The notes under the pieces are model-generated. The model saw nothing but the letters and a program-made list of their open reading frames with translations. It was not told the origin of the DNA and made no database searches. DNA of 45,481 nucleotides, taken from Candidatus Poribacteria bacterium (GTDB taxonomy: Bacteria; Poribacteria; WGA-4E; WGA-3G). Position numbers and translations under genes: made by a program. Position 1 is the stretch's first letter, and every line of letters begins with the position of its first letter. The stretch is taken from contig PYJA01000140.1 in the NCBI GenBank assembly GCA_003635185.1, positions 17,339 through 62,819 on the forward strand. The letters run 5' to 3'. Of the stretch, positions 35,423 to 44,108 are shown piece by piece.

Positions 35423-36370
35423 ATGGCAGATAAGCAAAAAACTGCTGTTCCGTTTGAGGTATTTGCCAGTTTCAAGAGAATAGGAACAGGGAATCCTATC
35501 ATCTCTCTTCCGCCACCTCTCTGGGCAGCGGCTACCCACGCGATCATCGTGGACGGGACGGTGCACTACATCTGGTGTAAACGGGATGTTGGTGTCCGTT
35601 GGTTGATAATGCACGCGACTGCACCTATTAGTGATCTCACCGACATCACACAGGACGCGCGTAACCCTATCCTTGAACCTTCAGCGGACGGTTTTGATAA
35701 TGCAGCCGTCGAGTACCCTTTTCCTTTCCTAAATCCTATTGATGATAAATTTTACATGTATTATCGAGGGAAAGGGAAAACCACACCTGAACAGACAGGT
35801 TTGCTTGTGAGTCATGGAGACCTGGGCAAGTGGAAGCGCGTGCAAGACACTCCTGTCATCCCCGCAGATACCGAACATGAACGACATGGATCTACCCACC
35901 CCTCGGTTGCGGTGGATGGTGACACAATTCACATCGTTTATACTGGTAAGGCAACACAGTCGTTTGGGGAAGGACTAACAATGTGTCATGCGACCACCCC
36001 GACGAGTAACCCTGCATTGATCACAAAAAATCCTGCAAATCCCGTTTTTACAGGTAGTGGGCAAGTATGGGATAGTAAAGCCGTCCGTGAAACCGAATTG
36101 TTCAAAGGGCCGCAGTACTTCCATATTCTCTACGGCGGATTTGACGGTGAAGTGTGGCGGATCGGGCATATGCGGACTCGTGATTTCCGCACCTTTGAAC
36201 CGAACCCTTATAACCCTATTTTTGTACCTTCAGATGACCCTCATGCGTTTGATTGCGATGGTGTGTTGACAGGTCAGATACTCGAAATCGAGGACACCTA
36301 CTTCATGCTTTATGCAGGCAAGAAAGGTAAAGAATGGCAGACAGGACTTGCTACAATTCGGGCGAACTAA
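35423..36370 (+). CDS. GH43/GH130-like five-bladed beta-propeller glycosidase
   Basis: This 315-residue protein repeats the blade pattern of GH43/62/68/117/130-like five-bladed propellers: FDNAAVEYPFPFLNPIDDKF with YMYYRGKGKTT, TGLLVSHGDLGKWKRV, STHPSVAVDGDTIHIVYTG, and DCDGVLTGQILEIEDTYFML. No signal peptide is visible. The catalytic acids cannot be fixed from sequence alone, so it may be a phosphorylase (GH130-type) or hydrolase. It starts 37 bases after the previous gene, within the operon. Confidence 0.75.
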   Translation: MADKQKTAVPFEVFASFKRIGTGNPIISLPPPLWAAATHAIIVDGTVHYIWCKRDVGVRWLIMHATAPISDLTDITQDARNPILEPSADGFDNAAVEYPFPFLNPIDDKFYMYYRGKGKTTPEQTGLLVSHGDLGKWKRVQDTPVIPADTEHERHGSTHPSVAVDGDTIHIVYTGKATQSFGEGLTMCHATTPTSNPALITKNPANPVFTGSGQVWDSKAVRETELFKGPQYFHILYGGFDGEVWRIGHMRTRDFRTFEPNPYNPIFVPSDDPHAFDCDGVLTGQILEIEDTYFMLYAGKKGKEWQTGLATIRAN

Positions 36371-36389
36371 TTAAAGGAGCGTTGGACAA

Positions 36390-38030
36390 ATGATCCGTTG
36401 TAGTTTAGTGCTAATAGTAATTGCTTGTATCGGTATATCCGTATGCGTTGCCTTTGCAAAAGACAATGATGCAAAGAGAGGTACCATTCGAGGTCAGGTA
36501 CTTGAATATGGCAAAACCCAACCCCCTATTGAAGGTGTGATAATTAAGATTATAAGTGCTAATGGGAAAGAATGGACAGTAAAGACTGATACTAATGGTG
36601 AATATAAATTCACGAATCTTCCTGCTGGTAATTACACCCTCAAATACCTTCAGGAAGGATTTCAAAACGAGGGGAGGGGTAATCAATCTGTTTCGGTAGT
36701 AAGTGGGGGAGACCAGATTGTAGAACTCAAAACGGTTAATTGGCTCAATCGCGTAAAAGGGACTGTTGAATACGGAATTCTGCCTTTACTTAATCACGTT
36801 TCCGGAAATTTGGCGAAACATTATGGTTTAGATGAAACAACTGTCAACGCTCTCCAACAGTCAATTCATGAATCAGTTGAGACTGCAATCAAGCAACGTA
36901 AAAACTTGTCAAACTTCTTAGTTAGATGGGATGATGACAGCCTTGATATATTTGAGGAATTATTGTTACGTCAAGACATAAAAACGGCATTTACCAAACA
37001 CCTAACCGAGACACAACTAAAAGATTTTACCAACATACCACGGCATCAAGAAAAGCAAGCTTACGCCCACTATTCTACAGCATCGCTTGATCAGGAACTC
37101 AGTTTGACAGCAGATCAACGCCAAAAGATTGTGCAATTGCGACTTAACTCAAAAGATGATGAAGCATGGTTGACTGTATTGACCGAGACACAGAAAAAAA
37201 TACTGCAGTTGGTGGAACTAAAGAAAAAAGCAGATATGTTGGAATCTCATGAACGAACAAAGCAGCTTGCCGAAGCAATACTCGCCTCACATACCGAACA
37301 GTTGGCTACTACACTTAATAAGCATGCTTTACAACAACTAACCCTGATTACCACAGCCGTGGCTCAAAAATACCTTGAAGCTGAAAAAATCATGACAACT
37401 TATCGTGAAGCCGAAGCGAGTCTCATTAACGCGATCGAGGCGAAAGAGATAACTCCCAAACAAGCAGATGAGAAACTCAAAAACTTGAGCAGAAAGCTAT
37501 GGAATGAGAAAGATACAAACAAAAAATCAGATGAAACCCTTGATAATACAGGGCTTTTCAACTTTCATTTTTTTACTCGTTTTACACAGATAGCTGCACA
37601 CAGGAGAGCACTCATAAACGGAATAGTAGGTGGAAAAAGAGGTTTCAATCGGGAAATTTATATGACTACTGAACTCAATTTCCCGACCTATGACATAACA
37701 TATTATGCCCTCTATCAACAAACCCTCAAAGACGTTCTTTCTGAAAAGGAGTATGAACAATATACCGCACTCCAATCAGAAAGAGAGAATTTCCATCAAC
37801 AAGCTTTACGTGATTTAGCTGTAGCAAACTTGGATACATTACTGCTTTTAAATGACGCGCAGCGAAAACAGTTAAAAATGGCAGTAGCAAAGCTGACTGT
37901 CTCCCCTTTAGGTTGGGATGCTCCGAGGGATATGTTTGACAAACTTATAGCACAGATAGACGACGGTGTACTGAGTCGCTGGCAGCAAAATTATCTTTAT
38001 CTTTACCTATCACTAATTGATGAAATTTGA
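36390..38030 (+). CDS. Secreted CarboxypepD_reg-like protein with a helical C-terminal domain (paralogue 1)
   Basis: This 546-residue secreted protein has a signal peptide (LIVIACIGISVCVAFA) and a carboxypeptidase-regulatory-type beta-sandwich at about 30-110 (GTIRGQVLEYGKTQPPIEGV, VKTDTNGEYKFTNLPAGNYT). The remaining 430 residues are unrecognised, helical and charged; landmark YQQTLKDVLSEKEYEQYTAL. AAAGGAG precedes the start by 12 bases. The next gene is a tandem paralogue with the same layout. Confidence 0.8.
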   Translation: MIRCSLVLIVIACIGISVCVAFAKDNDAKRGTIRGQVLEYGKTQPPIEGVIIKIISANGKEWTVKTDTNGEYKFTNLPAGNYTLKYLQEGFQNEGRGNQSVSVVSGGDQIVELKTVNWLNRVKGTVEYGILPLLNHVSGNLAKHYGLDETTVNALQQSIHESVETAIKQRKNLSNFLVRWDDDSLDIFEELLLRQDIKTAFTKHLTETQLKDFTNIPRHQEKQAYAHYSTASLDQELSLTADQRQKIVQLRLNSKDDEAWLTVLTETQKKILQLVELKKKADMLESHERTKQLAEAILASHTEQLATTLNKHALQQLTLITTAVAQKYLEAEKIMTTYREAEASLINAIEAKEITPKQADEKLKNLSRKLWNEKDTNKKSDETLDNTGLFNFHFFTRFTQIAAHRRALINGIVGGKRGFNREIYMTTELNFPTYDITYYALYQQTLKDVLSEKEYEQYTALQSERENFHQQALRDLAVANLDTLLLLNDAQRKQLKMAVAKLTVSPLGWDAPRDMFDKLIAQIDDGVLSRWQQNYLYLYLSLIDEI

Positions 38031-38107
38031 CAATTCGGGGCTTAGATGCTAAATGCGCTTATGCTCAACACAAGTAGGGCGAAACGATTGCAAGGAGACT
38101 CAGAGGA

Positions 38108-39844
38108 ATGACTCGTTTTAGTTTTCTGCTAATAGTAATTGCTTGTATCGGCATTTCAGTATGTATTGCCTTTGCAGAAGACACTAGTGTAAATGGCGCG
38201 ACCATCCGCGGCGAAGTTACTGAAGCAATAGGGAAACAAAACCCAATTGGAGGCGCTACGGTCAAGATTATTAGTTCAGATGGAAAAGAGCGGACAGTCA
38301 AGACCGATGCCAAAGGTAAGTATGAATACAAAGGACTCCCAGCAGGGCGCTATACCATTAAGATATACAAAAGAGGATACGGAACTCGGGTTAGTGGACC
38401 AAAGGTAGTTACTACCGGGGGTGAACTCTATTACCCGGCCAAAATGGTCAACGAGATTAAGCGCCTCAAATGGCTGGTTGAGGCTTTCCTTGAACATGTT
38501 TGTGCAGATATCGGTACGCGGTACAGTTTAGACAGAAAAGTAGTCGTAGCACTTTACCAATCAATACAGGAATCAATTGAAAACGTATTCAAGCTAGATG
38601 GCAGCGTTCCAACTTACCCACGGGCAACGGACGGTTACATAGCGTTACATGAAGCGTTGTTATCACATCCCGACACTAAATCTGCATTTGCCAAACACCT
38701 AACCGAGACACAATTGCAAGATTATATTGATTTCACTAAGGCGCGGCGGCAACGATATCAGCAAGCAATTGTTCGGATTATGACTGCATTCATGGATCAA
38801 GCATTCAGTCTCACACCTAATCAACGCGGGGAAATAACACAATCCCTATTTCAGATTACAAAAGATAGACATTTGAGCCTAATGAATATATTGAGTCAAC
38901 CTTTTCAAGAGGTAGTGGTAAATCTATTACACGAGAAACCGACTGTTTCTTTGAATAAAATATTGACCAAGAAACAACTGGAAATCTGGGAAGGATGGAA
39001 AAATCTTGAAGAAAATAAGCCGACTCTAGCTGACTTGGCAAGAGCTGTCGGAAAAGAAATGGAAAGAAGTACACCGAAACTTGACCAAGGTTTTAACACG
39101 AACCTTGATGAACCTCATGATGAAGCTCAAGAAAATATCCACAAATCACAACCGTGGCAACTTGCAGAAGCTGTACTAACGGCACATATAGAAGAGTTTG
39201 GACCGCTCAACGAACATGCTAATCAGCGTTTAGCCCTTGTTTTCAAAGGTGTGATTCCGCAATTCATTGACAATCAAAAAGAATACGCTAATACAAAAAC
39301 CCTTGTTCTTGAAACATTATCTGACCTTATGGTATCAGTAAATAACGACACGATCACTCGAGAAAATGCTGTTAAGAAACTCAATGTTATGCGACAAGCA
39401 TATTGGGGGACAAAGAACATAAACAAACAAAATAAGAAAAACACAGAACCCAGCATGGTTGACAATCTAATCTTACAATATATTACCAAATCTGTGTTTT
39501 TTGCAAGGATATTCGAAATTATAAATCATCCGCTATACCAGCAAACTATCAAAGACGTTCTATCTGAAGAAATGTATGCACAATATAACAAACGTCAAAC
39601 AGAAAGAGAGATTTTTCGTCAACAAGTCTCGCGTAATGTGGTAGTTGCCCTCTTTGACAGGTTCTTACTCCTTAACGACGCACAACTTAAACATTTTGAA
39701 AATACCGTTGCCAAGTTGACACTTCCCACAATGAATAATGTCGGATTAGTATATATGTTTCTTGAATGTTTCTTAAACATTGATCCTAATATGTTGAGTC
39801 TTTGGCAGCGAAATGCCTTCGCAACAGGAGGAATGCAAGAATGA
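38108..39844 (+). CDS. Secreted CarboxypepD_reg-like protein with a helical C-terminal domain (paralogue 2)
   Basis: This 578-residue protein has the same design as the gene before it: signal peptide LIVIACIGISVCIAFA, beta-sandwich (ATIRGEVTEAIGKQNPIGGA, KGKYEYKGLPAGRYTIKI) and a long helical region with YQQTIKDVLSEEMYAQYNKR. The DNA of the signal peptide region is nearly the same in both copies, including 25 identical bases (36409-36433 and 38127-38151), while the body has diverged widely. GAGGA precedes the ATG. The end overlaps the following gene's start (ATGA). Confidence 0.8.
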   Translation: MTRFSFLLIVIACIGISVCIAFAEDTSVNGATIRGEVTEAIGKQNPIGGATVKIISSDGKERTVKTDAKGKYEYKGLPAGRYTIKIYKRGYGTRVSGPKVVTTGGELYYPAKMVNEIKRLKWLVEAFLEHVCADIGTRYSLDRKVVVALYQSIQESIENVFKLDGSVPTYPRATDGYIALHEALLSHPDTKSAFAKHLTETQLQDYIDFTKARRQRYQQAIVRIMTAFMDQAFSLTPNQRGEITQSLFQITKDRHLSLMNILSQPFQEVVVNLLHEKPTVSLNKILTKKQLEIWEGWKNLEENKPTLADLARAVGKEMERSTPKLDQGFNTNLDEPHDEAQENIHKSQPWQLAEAVLTAHIEEFGPLNEHANQRLALVFKGVIPQFIDNQKEYANTKTLVLETLSDLMVSVNNDTITRENAVKKLNVMRQAYWGTKNINKQNKKNTEPSMVDNLILQYITKSVFFARIFEIINHPLYQQTIKDVLSEEMYAQYNKRQTEREIFRQQVSRNVVVALFDRFLLLNDAQLKHFENTVAKLTLPTMNNVGLVYMFLECFLNIDPNMLSLWQRNAFATGGMQE

Positions 39845-40944
39845 CAACGTACAAAATAGTTTCAGGTTTACTGATAAATAAAAACACATTCATTATCGGA
39901 TTTTCAGGTTTTCTAATGTTGCTGGTAACGCTCTTCAGCGAACCAACTTATGCTCAGGATCCAACCCTTCGCTACGGCACAGGTGTCCCACCAGCAGTTA
40001 GAAGTATTAACGACCGAAGTTTACGATACCTCGCTAATACACAGTTAGAAGATGGAAGTTGGCAAGCATCACGAAATGGTCCAGGCATAACAGGTATATG
40101 TGTAATGGCATTTATGGCAAGTGGTGAAGACCCTGATTACGGTCCTTATGCCACACATATCCGTAAAGCCTTACGCAGCATCATCGCTAATCAAAACGCA
40201 AAAACAGGGTATATGGGAACGAGCGGACATGCATCAATGTACCATCACGGGTTTGCCACGTTAGCACTGTCCGAGGCGTATGGTGTCGTAAGTGAGAATC
40301 TGCTTTGGAAAGGAAGTGACGTGCCTGAAAATAGAAGACGCACCCTCAGTGAGGCGTTAGAGCTTGCAGTGCGATGTGCATTGACAGCACAAGAAAAAAA
40401 TCCCTGGGGTGCATGGCGTTACTCACCACAAGCACGCGATGCTGATACAACCGTTGCCGGAACCGTTTTAATGGGGATACTTGGGGCGCGAAACGCCGGC
40501 ATTGAAGTGCCGAATGAGGCTATTGACAAAGCATTAAACTTCTTTCAAACCTGCACAACGCGAGGTGGTGGTGTCTCCTATATGCCATCAAGCAGCCATG
40601 GTGATGGACTCACCCGTTCTGCAATCGCAACCCTCGTCTACGCAATTGGCAAAAGGAAGGACACACCAGAATACAAATCCACAGCCGAATTCATCAAACG
40701 CAGAGCGAATTTTAATATCGGCAATCATTACATGTTCTATACGCTATACTACATGGCTCAGGCGTTGTTTCAAAGTGACTTTGAAGCATGGCAAGCATGG
40801 AATCAACGCACTATTGAGCGACTACAGAAGATGCAACAACAAGATGGAAGTTTCAACAGTTCCTACGGCAAAGCTTATGGCACAGGAATGGCTGTGCTTA
40901 CCTTAGCATTGAACTACCGTCTTTTACCTATTTATGAAAGATAA
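39841..40944 (+). CDS. Terpene-cyclase/prenyltransferase-fold repeat protein, secreted
   Basis: This 367-residue protein consists of an export segment (IGFSGFLMLLVTLFSEPTYA) and an alpha/alpha toroid of the squalene-cyclase/prenyltransferase superfamily: RYLANTQLEDGSWQ (QW-type motif), GITGICVMAFMASGED, YHHGFATLALSEAYG, GAWRYSPQARDADTTVAGT, RLQKMQQQDGSFNSSYGKAY and GMAVLTLALN. The class II cyclase acid motif DxDD is not preserved (DADTT), so cyclase activity is unlikely; a binding or scaffold role is more plausible. Similar proteins sit in planctomycete operons with MoxR/BatA. Start 39841 overlaps the previous stop by four bases and has AGGAGG upstream. Confidence 0.82.
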   Translation: MTTYKIVSGLLINKNTFIIGFSGFLMLLVTLFSEPTYAQDPTLRYGTGVPPAVRSINDRSLRYLANTQLEDGSWQASRNGPGITGICVMAFMASGEDPDYGPYATHIRKALRSIIANQNAKTGYMGTSGHASMYHHGFATLALSEAYGVVSENLLWKGSDVPENRRRTLSEALELAVRCALTAQEKNPWGAWRYSPQARDADTTVAGTVLMGILGARNAGIEVPNEAIDKALNFFQTCTTRGGGVSYMPSSSHGDGLTRSAIATLVYAIGKRKDTPEYKSTAEFIKRRANFNIGNHYMFYTLYYMAQALFQSDFEAWQAWNQRTIERLQKMQQQDGSFNSSYGKAYGTGMAVLTLALNYRLLPIYER

Positions 40945-40974
40945 ATCCATGCCAAAAGGTGGATTTTATTGATA

Positions 40975-41108
40975 CAGGACTTATGCATTTTCTCTTAAAG
41001 TCCCCCTTGATAAGGGGGATTTAGGGGGTTAAAAAGACTAAAAACAGTGAAATATTGGACTATTTAACCCCCCTGCCCCCCTTATCAAGGGGGAATGCGT
41101 AAGTCCTG
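40975..41108. mobile_element. 134-bp MITE (second copy) with TGATA duplication
   Basis: It starts CAGGACTTATGCATTTTC and ends GAATGCGTAAGTCCTG, nearly identical to the copy at 11233-11362. The flanks TGATA at 40970-40974 and 41109-41113 form a 5-bp duplication. It lies in the 226-base gap between the toroid protein and the next gene, so the operon could be affected by its hairpin. Confidence 0.88.
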
Positions 41109-41170
41109 TGATATAAACTTCTCTAAAACCGAACAGGCGAATATTGACTACTACAAGAAGGAGAAATGCA

Positions 41171-43561
41171 ATGCAAGAGTATCCCAAAAAGATAGTGATC
41201 ACTGCCATCGTAATCGCTATGATGTGGATCCCTATGACGACATTGGCTCAAGAAACACATTTACGCTGGAAAAATGGAGATGCGCTTTCCGGCAAACTAT
41301 TAGAAAGCAAGTCGGGGAAGATCCGCTGGACATCACCGTATTTTTCTGACGATCTCATTATTGATATCAATGTGTTGGATTCAATTGTTTTTTCAAAACA
41401 ACTCGCACCAGCAACCGAGACTTTTCGCGTCGGCACGATATTGGGCGATGTTTGGATAGCGGATATTATCGGTTCAGATGAAAATACCCTCCACTTTTTC
41501 AGCAAACGTCATGGTAAATTCCGAGTGAATAGAGAATTGATCTATTCACTTGAAAGTCGCTCACATCCCAACCTCATTTTTGATGGTTCACAGCTAAGCG
41601 CTTGGAAATCACCTAAGGAAAATATAGGTAGGAAGGCAGTTGAAAATCAACACACCGGCTGGTATCCCGATCACAACGGACATCCGCACACAGATCAAAA
41701 AAAGGCGAATATCTTCCACACACTCGAATGGCCAAAACGTTTTGAAATTGATCTCGAATTAGCGTCTACTATACCCAATCCCGGTTTTGTGCTTGCTCTC
41801 GGGAAAAACTTGTACGAAACACTACGGGTGGAAACATGGATTCATGAACTCGTTGTTGTTCAAGGCACACTATTTGAATCTATAATGGCAATTGGACCAG
41901 ATCGTCGCAGCTTCCGATTGCGGCTTGCTTATGATCAGGACCTCGGGATGCTGAAAGTGTTTGACTTGAACGGCAATTTACTTTTAGAACTGGAAAATGT
42001 CCAACCGACTCTTGCATCACCGGGGCTCTATATTTATAATCGAGGTCAAAATTTGACAATACGGCGGTTAAAAGTCTATCGGCAGCCTGCCGAATTCAAA
42101 AACCAACAAGCTGATTTCTCTAAACCTCGAGTCCACATGATGAATGGAGAAGTTTTTTACGGCAAATTGTTTGTAGAAAAAGACAAAGCTTATGTCCTTG
42201 ACACGGATGAGGGGCGATCAGACATCAACCTACAGCAGGTTGACCGCGTTGTCCAACCGGGGAAAACATTGACAACAACCAACGAATCTATGGCGTTAGC
42301 GTATATTGACGGATCAGTTATACGTGGACAGATAGTCCAACTGGACACGGATAGCGTTTTACTGCAGACTGCATTCGCAGATCAACCGGTAACCTGTTCA
42401 TTTGCTGGTGCTTCAATGCTTCGGTTTGAGTCTAAAGCCAAAATCAAAGAACGGGGACAAGATTATGACAAGATGTTCTTTCCATCAAACAGCCTCCGTG
42501 GACATGTGATTTTTGACGGCAAAGATACATCAAGCATTCAATTACAGCCTGTAGGCACATCGGAACCGGTGTCCCTTGCAAATACCCAATCTGTCCGCGT
42601 AGAACGTAATAATAAGCACGTATCAAGGCTACGTCCTTTTGATGTAGAGATTTTTCCCCATCTGTTGCATTTGAAAAACGGAGAAGTTATCCCATGTAAA
42701 GTTCTGACGTGTGACCAAACTGCCGTTAGTTTGCAATCGCCTTTTATCAGTGCAACGCGTATAGACACCGCACATATCAAAGGCATTGAGTTCACACGTG
42801 GTAAAACGCAAACCCGAAAGGAAAACCGGAACCCAATTACTATTACAGGTGGAGATAAACATCGCATCATTTTAGAGGATGGCAGAAAACTGGATGCGAT
42901 GATGCAGAGAGCCGAAGATGGCACCTTAAAAATAATAGTGAATAATGAAAAACCTGGAGAAAATCCGAAAGTTATTATTCTCGGAGGAGATTTTGCCGCT
43001 AACGACGTTGCTGCCCTTCAGCACGGCGTTGAAGTTATGTTTGATCCGCTTGAAACCCAATCCGAAGCGTTAGATGTCAGATTAGAACGCGCGTTAACTG
43101 TTCCACGTTTCAATCGTGACAATCCACCGAACCATATCCTTGTGGCAAACAATGGCGATTTAAGGCGGGGCAAATTCCTGAGTTTCAATGGCGGAACAAT
43201 TCTGTTTGAATCAAACTTGAAGAAGATTTCTATCCCGATTGACCGGGTGGCGCGAATTGTTGATATTAGCGTTGAAGACTCTGATACATCGACAAAAGAG
43301 ACAGTTGACAATCAGCAACCTACACCCCCACAGTCTCAAGTGCGCTTCGCTTTGATACACAACCCAATTCTGATTTTTGAACCGCTTGAAGTTAAAGGTG
43401 ATAAACTGTACGGACGCTCACCGATCTATGGAGAGGTATCGGTCCCAGTAAAAAGTATCCAATATCTCCATTTTGGAGAAAAAGCAAAGTCATTCAAATC
43501 TGTTTTTGAAGAATGGGTAATCCGAGCGGCAAAAGAACCTGATTACGGTGCTGATCGGTAG
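41171..43561 (+). CDS. Secreted beta-rich repeat protein of unknown function
   Basis: This 796-residue protein has a signal peptide (VITAIVIAMMWIPMTTLA) and a run of small SH3-like segments with N-G-x-x-x-x-G near their starts at about residues 32, 325, 378, 500 and 660 (NGDALSGKLL, NGEVFYGKLF, DGSVIRGQIV, NGEVIPCKVL, NGDLRRGKFL). A LamG/DUF1080-like beta-sandwich lies at about 135-310, beginning LIFDGSQLSAWKSP. AAGGAG precedes the ATG. I recall such proteins after terpene-cyclase-fold genes in planctomycetes; no function is known to me. It is the last gene of the envelope operon. Confidence 0.75.
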   Translation: MQEYPKKIVITAIVIAMMWIPMTTLAQETHLRWKNGDALSGKLLESKSGKIRWTSPYFSDDLIIDINVLDSIVFSKQLAPATETFRVGTILGDVWIADIIGSDENTLHFFSKRHGKFRVNRELIYSLESRSHPNLIFDGSQLSAWKSPKENIGRKAVENQHTGWYPDHNGHPHTDQKKANIFHTLEWPKRFEIDLELASTIPNPGFVLALGKNLYETLRVETWIHELVVVQGTLFESIMAIGPDRRSFRLRLAYDQDLGMLKVFDLNGNLLLELENVQPTLASPGLYIYNRGQNLTIRRLKVYRQPAEFKNQQADFSKPRVHMMNGEVFYGKLFVEKDKAYVLDTDEGRSDINLQQVDRVVQPGKTLTTTNESMALAYIDGSVIRGQIVQLDTDSVLLQTAFADQPVTCSFAGASMLRFESKAKIKERGQDYDKMFFPSNSLRGHVIFDGKDTSSIQLQPVGTSEPVSLANTQSVRVERNNKHVSRLRPFDVEIFPHLLHLKNGEVIPCKVLTCDQTAVSLQSPFISATRIDTAHIKGIEFTRGKTQTRKENRNPITITGGDKHRIILEDGRKLDAMMQRAEDGTLKIIVNNEKPGENPKVIILGGDFAANDVAALQHGVEVMFDPLETQSEALDVRLERALTVPRFNRDNPPNHILVANNGDLRRGKFLSFNGGTILFESNLKKISIPIDRVARIVDISVEDSDTSTKETVDNQQPTPPQSQVRFALIHNPILIFEPLEVKGDKLYGRSPIYGEVSVPVKSIQYLHFGEKAKSFKSVFEEWVIRAAKEPDYGADR

Positions 43562-43680
43562 AGCCATACTATTTCTAATTGAAAAGTATTATATCGGATT
43601 TCTATAGATATTGGCAATAAGTAGATAGGGGACTGTGTACACTATGTTTACAGGGTATGCAACTCCTTAATTTATGTGCT

Positions 43681-43701
43681 GGAGGGGTTTCAAACCCCTC
43701 C
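43681..43701. terminator. GC-rich hairpin downstream of the operon
   Basis: GGAGGGGTTTCAAACCCCTCC is a near-perfect palindrome 120 bases after the last operon gene. It has no poly-U tail, so it may be a terminator or a REP-like repeat. The rest of 43562-44108 contains a possible gene remnant and a decayed MITE. Confidence 0.4.
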
Positions 43702-43757
43702 AATTATGACTATTCTTCCGCAACAGGGATTGGGGGATGTGCTAAGTGTCTGCTTTT

Positions 43758-43916
43758 TTAGCAGATCGGATTACAAAAGATGCATAGATATGTGTGACAT
43801 TTCCCCCAATCTTCATGTGTCTTGATTTCATAAATCCGACATGTAAAGACGTATTTGTGATCTGGGGTTAGATAAACTTCATCGCCTTCTTCATTTTCTA
43901 TTATAGCAGGACTTAC
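43758..43916 (-). pseudogene. Possible gene remnant cut by a MITE end
   Basis: The minus strand is open from inside the neighbouring element to a TAA at 43758-43760. The part outside the element encodes IENEEGDEVYLTPDHKYVFT and ends with a cysteine-rich tail CHTYLCIFCNPIC. The residues look protein-like, but no start codon or ribosome binding site is found outside the element. It may be a 3' fragment left after insertion or a chance frame. Confidence 0.25.
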
Positions 43917-44087
43917 GCATTCCCCCTTGACAAGGGGGTAGTGAATCAACGCCAAATGCGCTTTTGGCATTTGGCGGGGTTAAAAAGGCGTTATTTCAGT
44001 GATTTATCTCCCCGGATGCTATCGCTATAGGGGTTCCCTCTAAATCCCTTTATCAGTGAGACTTTTGAGGATATTGCGTAAGTACTG
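43917..44087. mobile_element. Degenerate MITE of the CAGGACTTACGC family
   Basis: The left end CAGGACTTACGCATTCCC is well kept, and the right end is GCGTAAGTACTG with one mismatch. The interior differs from the other copies and includes a 10-bp hairpin (arms 43950-43959 and 43967-43976). The flanks TATAG and AAAGA do not match, so the duplication has been lost or never formed. Confidence 0.6.
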
Positions 44088-44108
44088 AAAGATACAAAGG
44101 AGATTGAA

